From NCBI GenBank assembly GCA_964654015.1, contig CAZZHQ010000002.1, positions 26,817 to 90,816 of the forward strand: a stretch of 64,000 bases of DNA, read 5' to 3'. Below are positions 52,210-60,387 of the stretch, one piece after another (within the stretch, counting starts at the first letter, position 1; every line of letters starts with the position of its first letter). The position numbers and the translations under genes are program-made. The stretch comes from JAUUZT01 sp964654015. Its GTDB lineage: Bacteria > Chloroflexota > Dehalococcoidia > GIF9 > AB-539-J10. Below the pieces are notes generated by a model. That model searched no databases and was not told the DNA's origin. It saw only the letters and a program-made list of their open reading frames with translations.

Positions 52210-53523
52210 TCATTTCTTTGGCAGTAACTTTTTGGAAGCAAAAATATAGATGGATACCAATATGTGGGTTCCCAGCCAAGCATAACCAACGCCTTCGATA
52301 CCAATATCAGGCATCGTCAGGTAACCTACAACGAGCACTATAAAGACTATACAAGCCCATAGTATTATCAATTCCTTTAACCTGTTTTTTACTCGAAGTA
52401 TGGTGGTGTATAGACTGGTAAAGGCTACAGGGAGACTGGAGATACTGAGAATCCAGAGCAATTTTAACGCATTAAGAGAATAGCTTTGGCCAAAGGCGAG
52501 TAATAGCCACTTGCCAGCAAGGACAAGCACAATAATTGATGGAACAAGTAACAGAAAGATAAATTTAAGAGATTTTAGTACGTTTTCTCTGAGTCTGTCT
52601 TCAAAATGTGAGCCCTCGGCAAATAACGAATGAGAGACAGCATGTGGAATTGCAAAGAGTAAGCTGGAGAGCATCCATGCGACGTAAAAGAAAGCGTTTT
52701 GACTGGAATCTAATACGTTAACTACTAGTAACGGTAGAATTAAACCCAAAGATGATGACAGCAGGTTAGCTACATAGCTGATTGAGGAATACCGCCACAA
52801 TTCCTTTATCATGCCTGTATTCAGAGCAGGTATTGGCTTATAGTTCGCCTGTACCCTTGGCAGAAGTAGAAAGAGAGAGAAAGCTAGTGCTACGATAGCG
52901 GCTATCCCCCAGGATGCCACTACACCAAAGGAAAGGAAAAAAGAAACAAGCAATACTGGTAATGGCAGTTTAACAATTGAAAAAATAGCAGATTTAAATA
53001 AGACAAAATTGGCTTTCCTGCTGGCAACGAAAGTGTCATTTACCAGAGTGGATATTGTTCGTACCGATGTGAATATAATGAACGCCAGTGTGAAAACGAT
53101 GTTTTCTTTTATAAAGACCAGGGCAGGGGACCAGAAGTCAATTCCCATAACGAAAATGGTGGCTATTATTACGCTTGCTAATCCACTAAAGGTAAGACAG
53201 GAGTTGATTAGTTCACGTGGTTTTTCTGCTCTAGGCAAGAAACGAATAATCGAGCTATTTAGTCCAGCAAGGCTTATTACTACAAGCAGGCTGATGGCTG
53301 ATATGATGGCCGAGCTATAGCCGACTTCGGCTTCAGAGTAGTAGCGGGCAACTATCATCCAGAAGAAAAACCCCAGCAATGAGGTTATTGCTGTATTCAG
53401 TATCAGGTAAACGGCGTTGCGATAGAGCGAAGTGGCGGCCAAATCTTTCAGTTTTTGCTTGGAAGAAATGGTAGCTGTCGCTCTCCTTATTGTATTAAAA
53501 GAAAGAGATAGGAATGATTTCAA
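52210..53523 (-). CDS. Polysaccharide flippase (MOP/Wzx-like)
   Basis: This 437-residue protein has about 12-13 membrane helices (GFFWMIVARYYSEAEVGYSS is the first conserved loop; 'LAGLNSSIIRFLPRA' follows). It matches the polysaccharide biosynthesis/oligosaccharide flippase family. It should translocate the lipid-linked glycan for the oligosaccharyltransferase encoded upstream. TTG is the likely start with GGAG 5 nt upstream; the nucleotidyltransferase ends 10 nt before it. The 3' end is duplicated at 51706-51815. Confidence 0.78.
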   Translation of the reverse strand: MKSFLSLSFNTIRRATATISSKQKLKDLAATSLYRNAVYLILNTAITSLLGFFFWMIVARYYSEAEVGYSSAIISAISLLVVISLAGLNSSIIRFLPRAEKPRELINSCLTFSGLASVIIATIFVMGIDFWSPALVFIKENIVFTLAFIIFTSVRTISTLVNDTFVASRKANFVLFKSAIFSIVKLPLPVLLVSFFLSFGVVASWGIAAIVALAFSLFLLLPRVQANYKPIPALNTGMIKELWRYSSISYVANLLSSSLGLILPLLVVNVLDSSQNAFFYVAWMLSSLLFAIPHAVSHSLFAEGSHFEDRLRENVLKSLKFIFLLLVPSIIVLVLAGKWLLLAFGQSYSLNALKLLWILSISSLPVAFTSLYTTILRVKNRLKELIILWACIVFIVLVVGYLTMPDIGIEGVGYAWLGTHILVSIYIFASKKLLPKK

Positions 53524-53533
53524 TGTCGCTCCA

Positions 53534-54220
53534 CTATATAAGGTCCTGCTCGTTTCCTATATCAAACCATGGCTCAGTAAAGGTGTGTGCATAGACTGTG
53601 TCACTATCTATAAGACAGGCAATAAGGCTGCCCAGTTTGTCTCTTTTACCATGCCTGCAATATCCATGTATCAAGGGAAATACCCGTTGAGGAAAGATAT
53701 AGCAGGCAGTGGCAACCATGCTTGACTCAAGATTGGCTGGCTTCTCCTGCAAGTCGATTATCCGGTGGCCGTCCAGTTTAACCACCCCAAACTGCTTTGC
53801 CTTATCTTTATCACCCACGTCATACACTGCAACCAGGCTATGTTTACCGTCATATTCATCCAGGAATTTGACTATACCTTCCTTGAAGTAGTTATCTCCT
53901 GCAATGACAAGCAGGTCTTCGGCTATTGACCTGTGCCTGATCCAGTAATCAAGAGAACTGACCGCTCCCATTTTCTTTTTTTCGCTCAGTGCTTCCTCTG
54001 CCAGTATTTCCGTCTTTCTATCAATGTGTTTCTGCCAGCAATGAAAATCTGCCTCAAACCTTTTATTAATAGTCACCAGTATATCCATACGTGGAGGAAT
54101 TTTGTTTACCAGGTGGCTAATTAGTGGCTTATCCTGGTATTCCAGCAATGCCTTGGCTCGACTTACAGTCAGAGGATATAACCTGGTAGCAAAACCGCCT
54201 GCCATAATAAGGCATTTCAT
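53534..54220 (-). CDS. Nucleotidyltransferase (sugar-nucleotide pyrophosphorylase family)
   Basis: This 228-residue NTP-transferase has CLIMAGGFATRLYPLT and RAKALLEY (about residues 3-29), the G-x-G-T/A-R-x-x-P-x-T and K motifs of glucose-1-phosphate thymidylyltransferase-like enzymes. Then come VIAGDNYF (about 103-110), LQEKPANL and FDIGN. It would activate a sugar phosphate to NDP-sugar for the locus. It starts 23 nt after the oligosaccharyltransferase stop. Confidence 0.8.
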   Translation of the reverse strand: MKCLIMAGGFATRLYPLTVSRAKALLEYQDKPLISHLVNKIPPRMDILVTINKRFEADFHCWQKHIDRKTEILAEEALSEKKKMGAVSSLDYWIRHRSIAEDLLVIAGDNYFKEGIVKFLDEYDGKHSLVAVYDVGDKDKAKQFGVVKLDGHRIIDLQEKPANLESSMVATACYIFPQRVFPLIHGYCRHGKRDKLGSLIACLIDSDTVYAHTFTEPWFDIGNEQDLI

Positions 54221-54243
54221 TGTATAATTATCATCTCTATTTG

Positions 54244-56640
54244 CTATTCACTTCTTGTATATTCAAATATTTTTACTATGGGTTTTCCATTTTGATTCAG
54301 TTCCGATTCATATACCAGTTCATAGCGTTCCATTTTTTCCAGTGGCACCGGTGTAACAAATTGGTCAAAGTTTCCAAATACATATTTCCCGTATTCATGC
54401 TCTGTTATATATTCCTCTGCCTCTTCATAGCTGGAGAACCCCCTTGAACTGGTAACTTCACGATAGGTAAACCCTTCCTGGCTTACTCTATCCTCATAGG
54501 TAAGTAGCATAGCGGAATTATCAGGCACAGCGGCTTCACCATTGAAGTTATACAGCCTGACCACTGCAGACAGGTAGTAGCTGGGATAATAGAAAGTTGT
54601 TCCTCTTAGCGTTCCATCTTCCATAGGTAAGTAGAAGATTTCATGGAAATCGTCAGGGTTCTTACCAGCCCATGTCGGTATTGCGTAAAATTTACCGGCT
54701 GTCATTCTATCATCAATGATTATGTATCTTGCATCCAGATTATCCAGCCTTTCGCTGGCCTCGTCTTCATGCTGTGAAATGAAGAACGCTGCAACTGGAC
54801 CCACACCAGACTGGAAGGGATTGGAAATGGCTATACGTTGAGCAATTCGGGTTATCCAGTGACCGTAATCCCACCATGACATAACGCTATAAACAGTTTC
54901 AGGGTATTCATATTTTTCATGCCTCGCCGGTGTCTGATAGAGCTCATAATAAGAATCAGCACTGCCAAGAGGCTCAGGAGAGTTGTCCTTTAACCAGAGG
55001 AGAGAATCGTACCATGCCTGGTTCATCGTGTTGGGGGTACTGGCAAGCGATTGTGTTGTCTTTATCGGGAGGCCAAGGACGGTGCTCCCTACCTTGATGC
55101 CCGGAAGCCCTACACAGGGAAAAAATACCAGGAAAAAGACGCCAATTCCTGCCAACAGAACATCAAACCAGGCTCCCCTGGGGTGCAGGAATGAGCGTTT
55201 TATCCTTGTTACTCCACCTTTCCTCGCTTTTCTGGCTGTCCGAACAGTATATTCTTTTACTAATACAAGTTTCTCTAACCCTGTGGAAACAAGAAACTTC
55301 CAGCAGAGACAGCCCGTCAATAAAGCGGCATTAATGGCATAATAGTAGCTGAAACGGCGTTGCCCCAGCGTGGCAGCCAGCATGATAATGCTCCAGACCA
55401 GGAACAACGTCCAGTCAGCCCTTTCCTTCTTTATCGATATGTAGATAATCCAGCCAAGTGAAATAAGAGCGATGTAAAAACTTGTGGTAAAGTTTAGCCA
55501 GGCATTCATACCTGAAAATCCCTGCAGTGAGAAGAAAAGGGGATTTGCCTCCAGGATAGTCATACTTCTGCCGGCCGGGGTGAAAATACCGAAGCGGTCA
55601 ACCATAGAGTTCAACAGGGAGGGGTCAATAATATTGAAGAAAACGAGACCAGCGCCTGCCAGTCCAAGCAGTAACAGGAGGAAATAAACAGGCTTCATTC
55701 CTTTATTCTTCATAAAATAGGAAATTCCGCCCAATGCCAGCGGGGTTGCTATGGCTATTGCCAGAGAAGCATACTGCATGGATGATATCCACGAGGAAGG
55801 CAAAGCAGGAAAATAGAGAATGGTTGCAGTGATAAATAGCAACGCGCCGGTAATGCACAGATATTCGGTCGAATTACCCCGTAGATGCTCTATTATGAAC
55901 TGGATTATTATCCAGGCAAACAGGATGAACAGGAACATCAGACCGCCCACCCAGCTAAGCAGGTAGATAGCCAGAAAAACTCCCGCCAGCAGGCTATATA
56001 TAAGAGGTCTGGCAAGGACTTTCCAGTCCCTGTTTATTAAATGCTTGAAAGAGAGCTTTCTTTCCCTGGCTTTATTGATTGCCAGTATCAGGAACAATAT
56101 GGTCGTGGTACTGAATAAGCTCTCTGCTACATGATGGTCGGTAAAGCCGAGCAGAGTGCGATTCAGGAATTCTCCGGGTAGCACTACCACCAGCGCGGCG
56201 GCCAGGTATCCTACCCAGCGGCTAAAGAGTTCTCTGCCGATGAAATATACCGGGATTAGCGTCAGTGTGCCCATAACCGGTGGAACATAAGCGGCAATGA
56301 CATCCATAGTGTGCTGCGATGGATTGGCGCCTCCAAAAAACCGTATGCTACCAGCAATAATCAAGTCAAAGAGGGGAGGCCATCCCAGGTGGTCGCCATT
56401 TGGATAGAAAGTGTAAGGATCAAAGAAAATCCGATGTGGAAAATGCTGGAGCAGGTTATCAACCAGCCTCATATGATACCAGGAGTCTACTCCTTTGAAC
56501 CATACCGCACCATCGACAAATATCTGGTCGTACTGTCCAGCAATTCGTATATATAATGAAATGCCACAAAGGATGAACAGTACTATCCCTGTGGCAATCG
56601 CTGGACGGGGTATGCTTTGTAATCTTGATTTGTTGTTCAT
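54244..56640 (-). CDS. STT3/AglB-type oligosaccharyltransferase
   Basis: This 798-residue GT-C protein has about 13 membrane helices. The first loop has GVDSWYHMRLVDNLL (the DxD-like catalytic Asp, about residues 49-63), another loop GFTDHHVAES (about 162-171), and the soluble C-terminal domain has the signature SWWDYGHW (WWDYG, residues about 589-593) and DARYIIIDDRM, compatible with a substrate-recognition motif. This is the archaeal/eukaryotic AglB/STT3 family that transfers a lipid-linked oligosaccharide to Asn in N-x-S/T sequons. I prefer the ATG at 56640 over an upstream TTG. It is the first gene of a minus-strand operon with a nucleotidyltransferase and a flippase. Confidence 0.82.
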   Translation of the reverse strand: MNNKSRLQSIPRPAIATGIVLFILCGISLYIRIAGQYDQIFVDGAVWFKGVDSWYHMRLVDNLLQHFPHRIFFDPYTFYPNGDHLGWPPLFDLIIAGSIRFFGGANPSQHTMDVIAAYVPPVMGTLTLIPVYFIGRELFSRWVGYLAAALVVVLPGEFLNRTLLGFTDHHVAESLFSTTTILFLILAINKARERKLSFKHLINRDWKVLARPLIYSLLAGVFLAIYLLSWVGGLMFLFILFAWIIIQFIIEHLRGNSTEYLCITGALLFITATILYFPALPSSWISSMQYASLAIAIATPLALGGISYFMKNKGMKPVYFLLLLLGLAGAGLVFFNIIDPSLLNSMVDRFGIFTPAGRSMTILEANPLFFSLQGFSGMNAWLNFTTSFYIALISLGWIIYISIKKERADWTLFLVWSIIMLAATLGQRRFSYYYAINAALLTGCLCWKFLVSTGLEKLVLVKEYTVRTARKARKGGVTRIKRSFLHPRGAWFDVLLAGIGVFFLVFFPCVGLPGIKVGSTVLGLPIKTTQSLASTPNTMNQAWYDSLLWLKDNSPEPLGSADSYYELYQTPARHEKYEYPETVYSVMSWWDYGHWITRIAQRIAISNPFQSGVGPVAAFFISQHEDEASERLDNLDARYIIIDDRMTAGKFYAIPTWAGKNPDDFHEIFYLPMEDGTLRGTTFYYPSYYLSAVVRLYNFNGEAAVPDNSAMLLTYEDRVSQEGFTYREVTSSRGFSSYEEAEEYITEHEYGKYVFGNFDQFVTPVPLEKMERYELVYESELNQNGKPIVKIFEYTRSE

Positions 56641-56810
56641 ACTGAGAGAGATTTTAGCATATTGCCTAAAACCAAAGTAATAGTACGAGAGTAGGATTCC
56701 AGACTTTCTAATAAAAAGCAGCCAGGCGCCGTTGAAAATTGCTGAAATTATTTGCTGGCTATTGTTGACTTTCTGTGATTGGAATATAATGCGTTTCAAG
56801 GAGGTGAGAC

Positions 56811-57188
56811 ATGGAATTTATGGATGTAATAATGCCCTGGCGGTGGTTTAACCTTGGCCTGCTCTTTTCCGGAATGTGGGCGGTGGTATCTATTGCGTGC
56901 TACGTCTGGGTTGCGCTCTGTCTCTATATCATCGCCAAGAAAACGAATACAGAGAACCCCTGGATGGCATGGATTCCAATCGCCAATGTAATCCTGGCCT
57001 GCCAGATAGCTGGTAAGCCCTGGTGGTGGATCTTCCTTTTTCTCATTCCGATAGTGAACATAGTCTTGGGTATTATAGTGATGTGGAAAATATGTGAAGT
57101 ACGCGGCAAACCGGGATGGCTGGGAATCCTGATGATTGTTCCCATAGCCAACTTAATAATTCCGGGAATCCTGGCTTTTACTGATTAA
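56811..57188 (+). CDS. DUF5684 small membrane protein
   Basis: This 125-residue protein has four hydrophobic segments. WMAWIPIANVILACQIAGKPWWWIFLFLIPIVN (about residues 46-78) and CEVRGKPGWLGILMIVP match the DUF5684 family, whose members have this Trp/Pro-rich layout; some were once called signal-peptidase-related, but no catalytic Ser/Lys pair is visible. The ATG follows GGAGGTGA. Confidence 0.7.
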   Translation: MEFMDVIMPWRWFNLGLLFSGMWAVVSIACYVWVALCLYIIAKKTNTENPWMAWIPIANVILACQIAGKPWWWIFLFLIPIVNIVLGIIVMWKICEVRGKPGWLGILMIVPIANLIIPGILAFTD

Positions 57189-57321
57189 CAGTTGACAGCT
57201 GCTTTTGTCTAAGGTTGGTGATTATTCAGCAGTTTGTGCTGAGGGTCAGTGACGTATATGGTAGTACCCTTTTAAGGGTTTCTTGTACCGGTCGGTAATA
57301 TCGACTTGTGAGGGGAGTACT

Positions 57322-58461
57322 ATGAAGATAACAGGTATAAAGACGTACATTCTCAATAAAACACTGGGGAAACAGCAGATGGCCAACTCTCAAGGCTGGA
57401 ATCGGTCGAGACAGGCGATGGTTGTTATCGTCTCTACCGATGAAGGCATCAGCGGAGTAGGAGAGTCATATGGGGCCGCCAGTATACTGGAACGCGTTAT
57501 CAGTGACTATGCCGCACCACTTATTATTGGCAGGGACCCCTTTGATACCAACGCTATCTGGGCGGATGTATACGGAAAGTCTACCCTGAAACCACAGTGG
57601 GGAGTTTTTGTCCAGGCGTTGAGTAGCATAGATATAGCGCTATGGGATATAAAAGGGAAAGCTCTTGGCGTGCCTGTTTATAAACTGCTCGGGGGTGCGT
57701 TGAGAAACAGGGCACATGCCTACGCTACCGGACTATATCGTCCGAAGGTTGAGGACCCGATGGCAGCTCTTGTCAGAGAAGCGCTTGGCTATAAACAGCA
57801 GGGTTTCTTTGCCATGAAACTGAAAATCGGGTATGTAACACCGGATGAGGATATTGCTATTATTGGCGCAATCAGGAAGGCTATTGGGGATGAGGTAAAA
57901 TTGATGGTTGACGCGAACTGTGCCTATGATGCTGCCGAAGCTATTCAAATGGCAAGGCGCATGGAGCCGTATAATATACAATGGTTTGAGGAGCCGGTGC
58001 ATCCACAGGATATTGAAGGAAGCCTTGAAGTGAAGCAAAATAGTATGGTGCCAATTGCGGGTGGAGAATGCCTGGGTACCCGATATGATTTTTTACGTCT
58101 TATTAGCAGCAGGGCAGTGGACATAGTACAGCCTGATGCCTGCATTGTCGGAGGATTTACCGAGATGCAGAGGATAATAGCACTGGCTAATGCTCATCAT
58201 CTGCAGTGTTTTCCGCATGTTTGGGGAACTAACGTAGCAATCGCTGCAGCGCTTCAGCTCTATGCAGCGCTGCCGAACGTGACCGGGAAATCTAATCCAC
58301 CGGAGCCTTTTTTCGAATTTGACCGCTCTCCCAATCCACTGCGGGAGATGACAACAATAGAGCAGTTCGAGTTGAAGGACAGCTATATAGATATCCCACA
58401 GGGGCCGGGCCTTGGTATCACCCCTAATATTGACTACCTGGAGGAAAACGCCGTGAAATAG
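57322..58461 (+). CDS. Mandelate racemase/muconate-lactonizing enzyme family (enolase superfamily)
   Basis: This 379-residue protein reads from the ATG after GAGGGGAG; a TTG at 57283 is less likely. The barrel has FAMKLKIGYV (KxK, about residues 165-167), LMVDANCAYD (Asp), WFEEPVHPQD (Glu), GGECLG (third metal ligand) and CFPHVWGTNVA (His). The KxK motif plus this His, probably paired with an Asp, indicates mandelate-racemase-type chemistry (dehydration or racemisation of a sugar acid). It is followed by an Ldh_2 enzyme, so a sugar-acid or hydroxy-acid pathway is likely. Confidence 0.82.
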   Translation: MKITGIKTYILNKTLGKQQMANSQGWNRSRQAMVVIVSTDEGISGVGESYGAASILERVISDYAAPLIIGRDPFDTNAIWADVYGKSTLKPQWGVFVQALSSIDIALWDIKGKALGVPVYKLLGGALRNRAHAYATGLYRPKVEDPMAALVREALGYKQQGFFAMKLKIGYVTPDEDIAIIGAIRKAIGDEVKLMVDANCAYDAAEAIQMARRMEPYNIQWFEEPVHPQDIEGSLEVKQNSMVPIAGGECLGTRYDFLRLISSRAVDIVQPDACIVGGFTEMQRIIALANAHHLQCFPHVWGTNVAIAAALQLYAALPNVTGKSNPPEPFFEFDRSPNPLREMTTIEQFELKDSYIDIPQGPGLGITPNIDYLEENAVK

Positions 58462-58512
58462 CGTTTATCCTTGTTTGAGGCGAATGTTATTAACATTATC
58501 AGAGGAGGAAAG

Positions 58513-59559
58513 ATGGTTCAGGACGGAATAACGATAGCAGCGAAACCATTAAGAGAGTTTACCAGGGACGTGTTTATGAAGGTTGGAATGCCTGAGAAGG
58601 ATGCGGAGACCGAGGCAGAAGTACTGGTATGGGCGAATCTGCGTGGCGTTGACTCACATGGGGTATTGCGTATTCCCTGGTACGTGGACAATGTGGGCAA
58701 GGGTTATATGAACCCCAGACCAAACATAAAGATAGAAAAGGAGACAGCAGCAACCCTGCTGGTGGAGGCTGACCATGCCTTCGGACCGGTGGCAACGGTA
58801 TTCACCATGGACAAGGTGATTAAAAAGGCAAGGGAGGTGGGGATGGCGTGGGCGATAATCCGCAACGTAACCCACCAGGGAGCAATGGGGTACTATTCTC
58901 TGATGGCAGCGGAACAGGGAATGGCAGGTATCGCTATTGTATGCAGTCCACCAAACACCGCCCCACAGGGTGCCAGGGTAGCAGGGGTTCATAATAGCCC
59001 AATTGCTATCTCCGTACCAGCTGGCAGTCATCTGCCGCTGACACTGGATATGGCTACCAGCGTGGTGGCAGGCGGTAAGCTGTCACTGGCGCGTGATAAA
59101 GGACAGGATATACCGGTAGGCTGGGCAATCGATGGCGAAGGGAAGTCAACGACAAAGCCTTTCGTTGGTGCGGTGTTGCTGCCGATGGCGGGACCTAAAG
59201 GCTCCGGACTGGCAATGATGTTCGAGTGCCTTAGCAGTATCATGGTAGGGAACCCGCTGCTTGTGCCCGTCTTAAGCGGTGAAAGACCACAAAGCCATCA
59301 TATTCAGAACAGCATTGTTGCAGCTATTGATATCAGTACCTTTACTGACCTGGATACCTATAAGAAAAACATAGACCAGCTCATCGAGAGCGAAAAAGTA
59401 CTGCCGAAAGCTGATGGGGTTCAGGAAATAATGGTTCCCGGTGAGCCGGAGAACAGGGTATTTGAAGAACGTTCTAAGAATGGAATTCCACTGCCCGGCG
59501 GTACGGTAAAAAATCTAAGGGAGATAGCCAGCAGGCTTGAATTAACAGCTCCCTGTTAA
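58513..59559 (+). CDS. Ldh_2 family NAD(P)-dependent malate/lactate/ureidoglycolate-type dehydrogenase
   Basis: This 348-residue protein reads from the ATG at 58513 after AGAGGAGG. It has ANLRGVDSHGVLRIPWYVD (about residues 40-58, catalytic His), NVTHQGAMGYYSLMAAEQG, NSPIAISVPAG and LDMATSVVAGGKL, all hallmarks of the Ldh_2/malate dehydrogenase type 2 fold. It likely oxidises a 2-hydroxy acid formed by the upstream enzyme. Confidence 0.83.
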   Translation: MVQDGITIAAKPLREFTRDVFMKVGMPEKDAETEAEVLVWANLRGVDSHGVLRIPWYVDNVGKGYMNPRPNIKIEKETAATLLVEADHAFGPVATVFTMDKVIKKAREVGMAWAIIRNVTHQGAMGYYSLMAAEQGMAGIAIVCSPPNTAPQGARVAGVHNSPIAISVPAGSHLPLTLDMATSVVAGGKLSLARDKGQDIPVGWAIDGEGKSTTKPFVGAVLLPMAGPKGSGLAMMFECLSSIMVGNPLLVPVLSGERPQSHHIQNSIVAAIDISTFTDLDTYKKNIDQLIESEKVLPKADGVQEIMVPGEPENRVFEERSKNGIPLPGGTVKNLREIASRLELTAPC

Positions 59560-59622
59560 TCCACATCTTTGAATTTATGGCAACTCACAGGGACGATTAA
59601 ATTATAAGAAAGGAGTACATGA

Positions 59623-60189
59623 ATGAAAGCTATAGCGATTGTTGGTAGTCCACGGAAGGGTGGAAACACCGAGGTATTTGCCGGGCATGCGTTAAAGGCG
59701 ATTGCGGAAGAAGGAATAGATATCGAACTGGTAAGCCTGGCTGGAGTTGACATAAGACCATGCAATGCCTGCATGGTCTGTGACAAGGAGGAGACCTGTC
59801 CAATAAAAGATGATTTGCTGCCCATATACCAGAAGATGAAGGCAGCCGATGCCATAATACTGGCATCTCCCGTGTATTTCGGCTCAGCCACGGCTCTTAT
59901 TAAGGGGTTGATGGAGAGAACCGGCTATATTTCCTCTCACCACGGCAGGGTATTTGCAGGGAAAGTGGGGGGTGCCATGGTGATTGCCCGCAGGGCAGGA
60001 AAGAGCTTTACTTTTGCGCAGATAAACTTCTGGTTTCATATACAGGGCTTTTTTAGCCCTGGTTCTACTTACTGGAATGTTGCCATTGCGCGTAATAAGG
60101 GAGAGGTGGAGAAAGATGAGGAGGGGATGCGTACAGCATGGAACTTTGGCAAGAATGTGGCTTTCCTGTTGAACAAGCTAAAGCCATAG
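59623..60189 (+). CDS. NADPH-dependent FMN reductase / flavodoxin-like protein
   Basis: This 188-residue protein has AIVGSPRKGGNTEVFAGHAL (the FMN phosphate loop), DIRPCNACMVCDKEETCPIKDD (four Cys, about residues 44-65, perhaps an iron-sulfur or redox site), and ILASPVYFGSATALIKGLMERT. The Cys segment is common in iron-sulfur flavoproteins. AAGGAG precedes the ATG. It closes the 57.3-60.2 kb operon. Confidence 0.78.
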   Translation: MKAIAIVGSPRKGGNTEVFAGHALKAIAEEGIDIELVSLAGVDIRPCNACMVCDKEETCPIKDDLLPIYQKMKAADAIILASPVYFGSATALIKGLMERTGYISSHHGRVFAGKVGGAMVIARRAGKSFTFAQINFWFHIQGFFSPGSTYWNVAIARNKGEVEKDEEGMRTAWNFGKNVAFLLNKLKP

Positions 60190-60224
60190 TGACAAATAAT
60201 GACGCAGGGACGGACTGTAATAAA

Positions 60225-60300
60225 ACGGGGATACGGAACGAAATAACGTGGATGATGCACGAATATACGGGGATAATACATAAAAACGAGTGGATAATAG
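60225..60300 (+). repeat. Short degenerate tandem repeat, about 20-21 bp per unit
   Basis: Units start ACGGGGATA (60225), ACGTGGATG (60246), ACGGGGATA (60267) and ACGAGTGGATA (60286). About 3.5 copies lie between the flavodoxin-like gene and the MATE gene. No gene is seen here. Confidence 0.45.
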
Positions 60301-60387
60301 CCAACTTACAAGGATGGCTAAAAAAGCTAAGAAAAATTTAAAGAAAATATTGGTGTGGCATGAGTTGTAGCGAAAAGAGAAAAACGA

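Noticed and set aside
60138..60341. Possible small gene over the tandem repeats
   Set aside because: The frame begins inside the 3' end of the flavodoxin-like gene and its pattern is explained by the 21-bp repeat.
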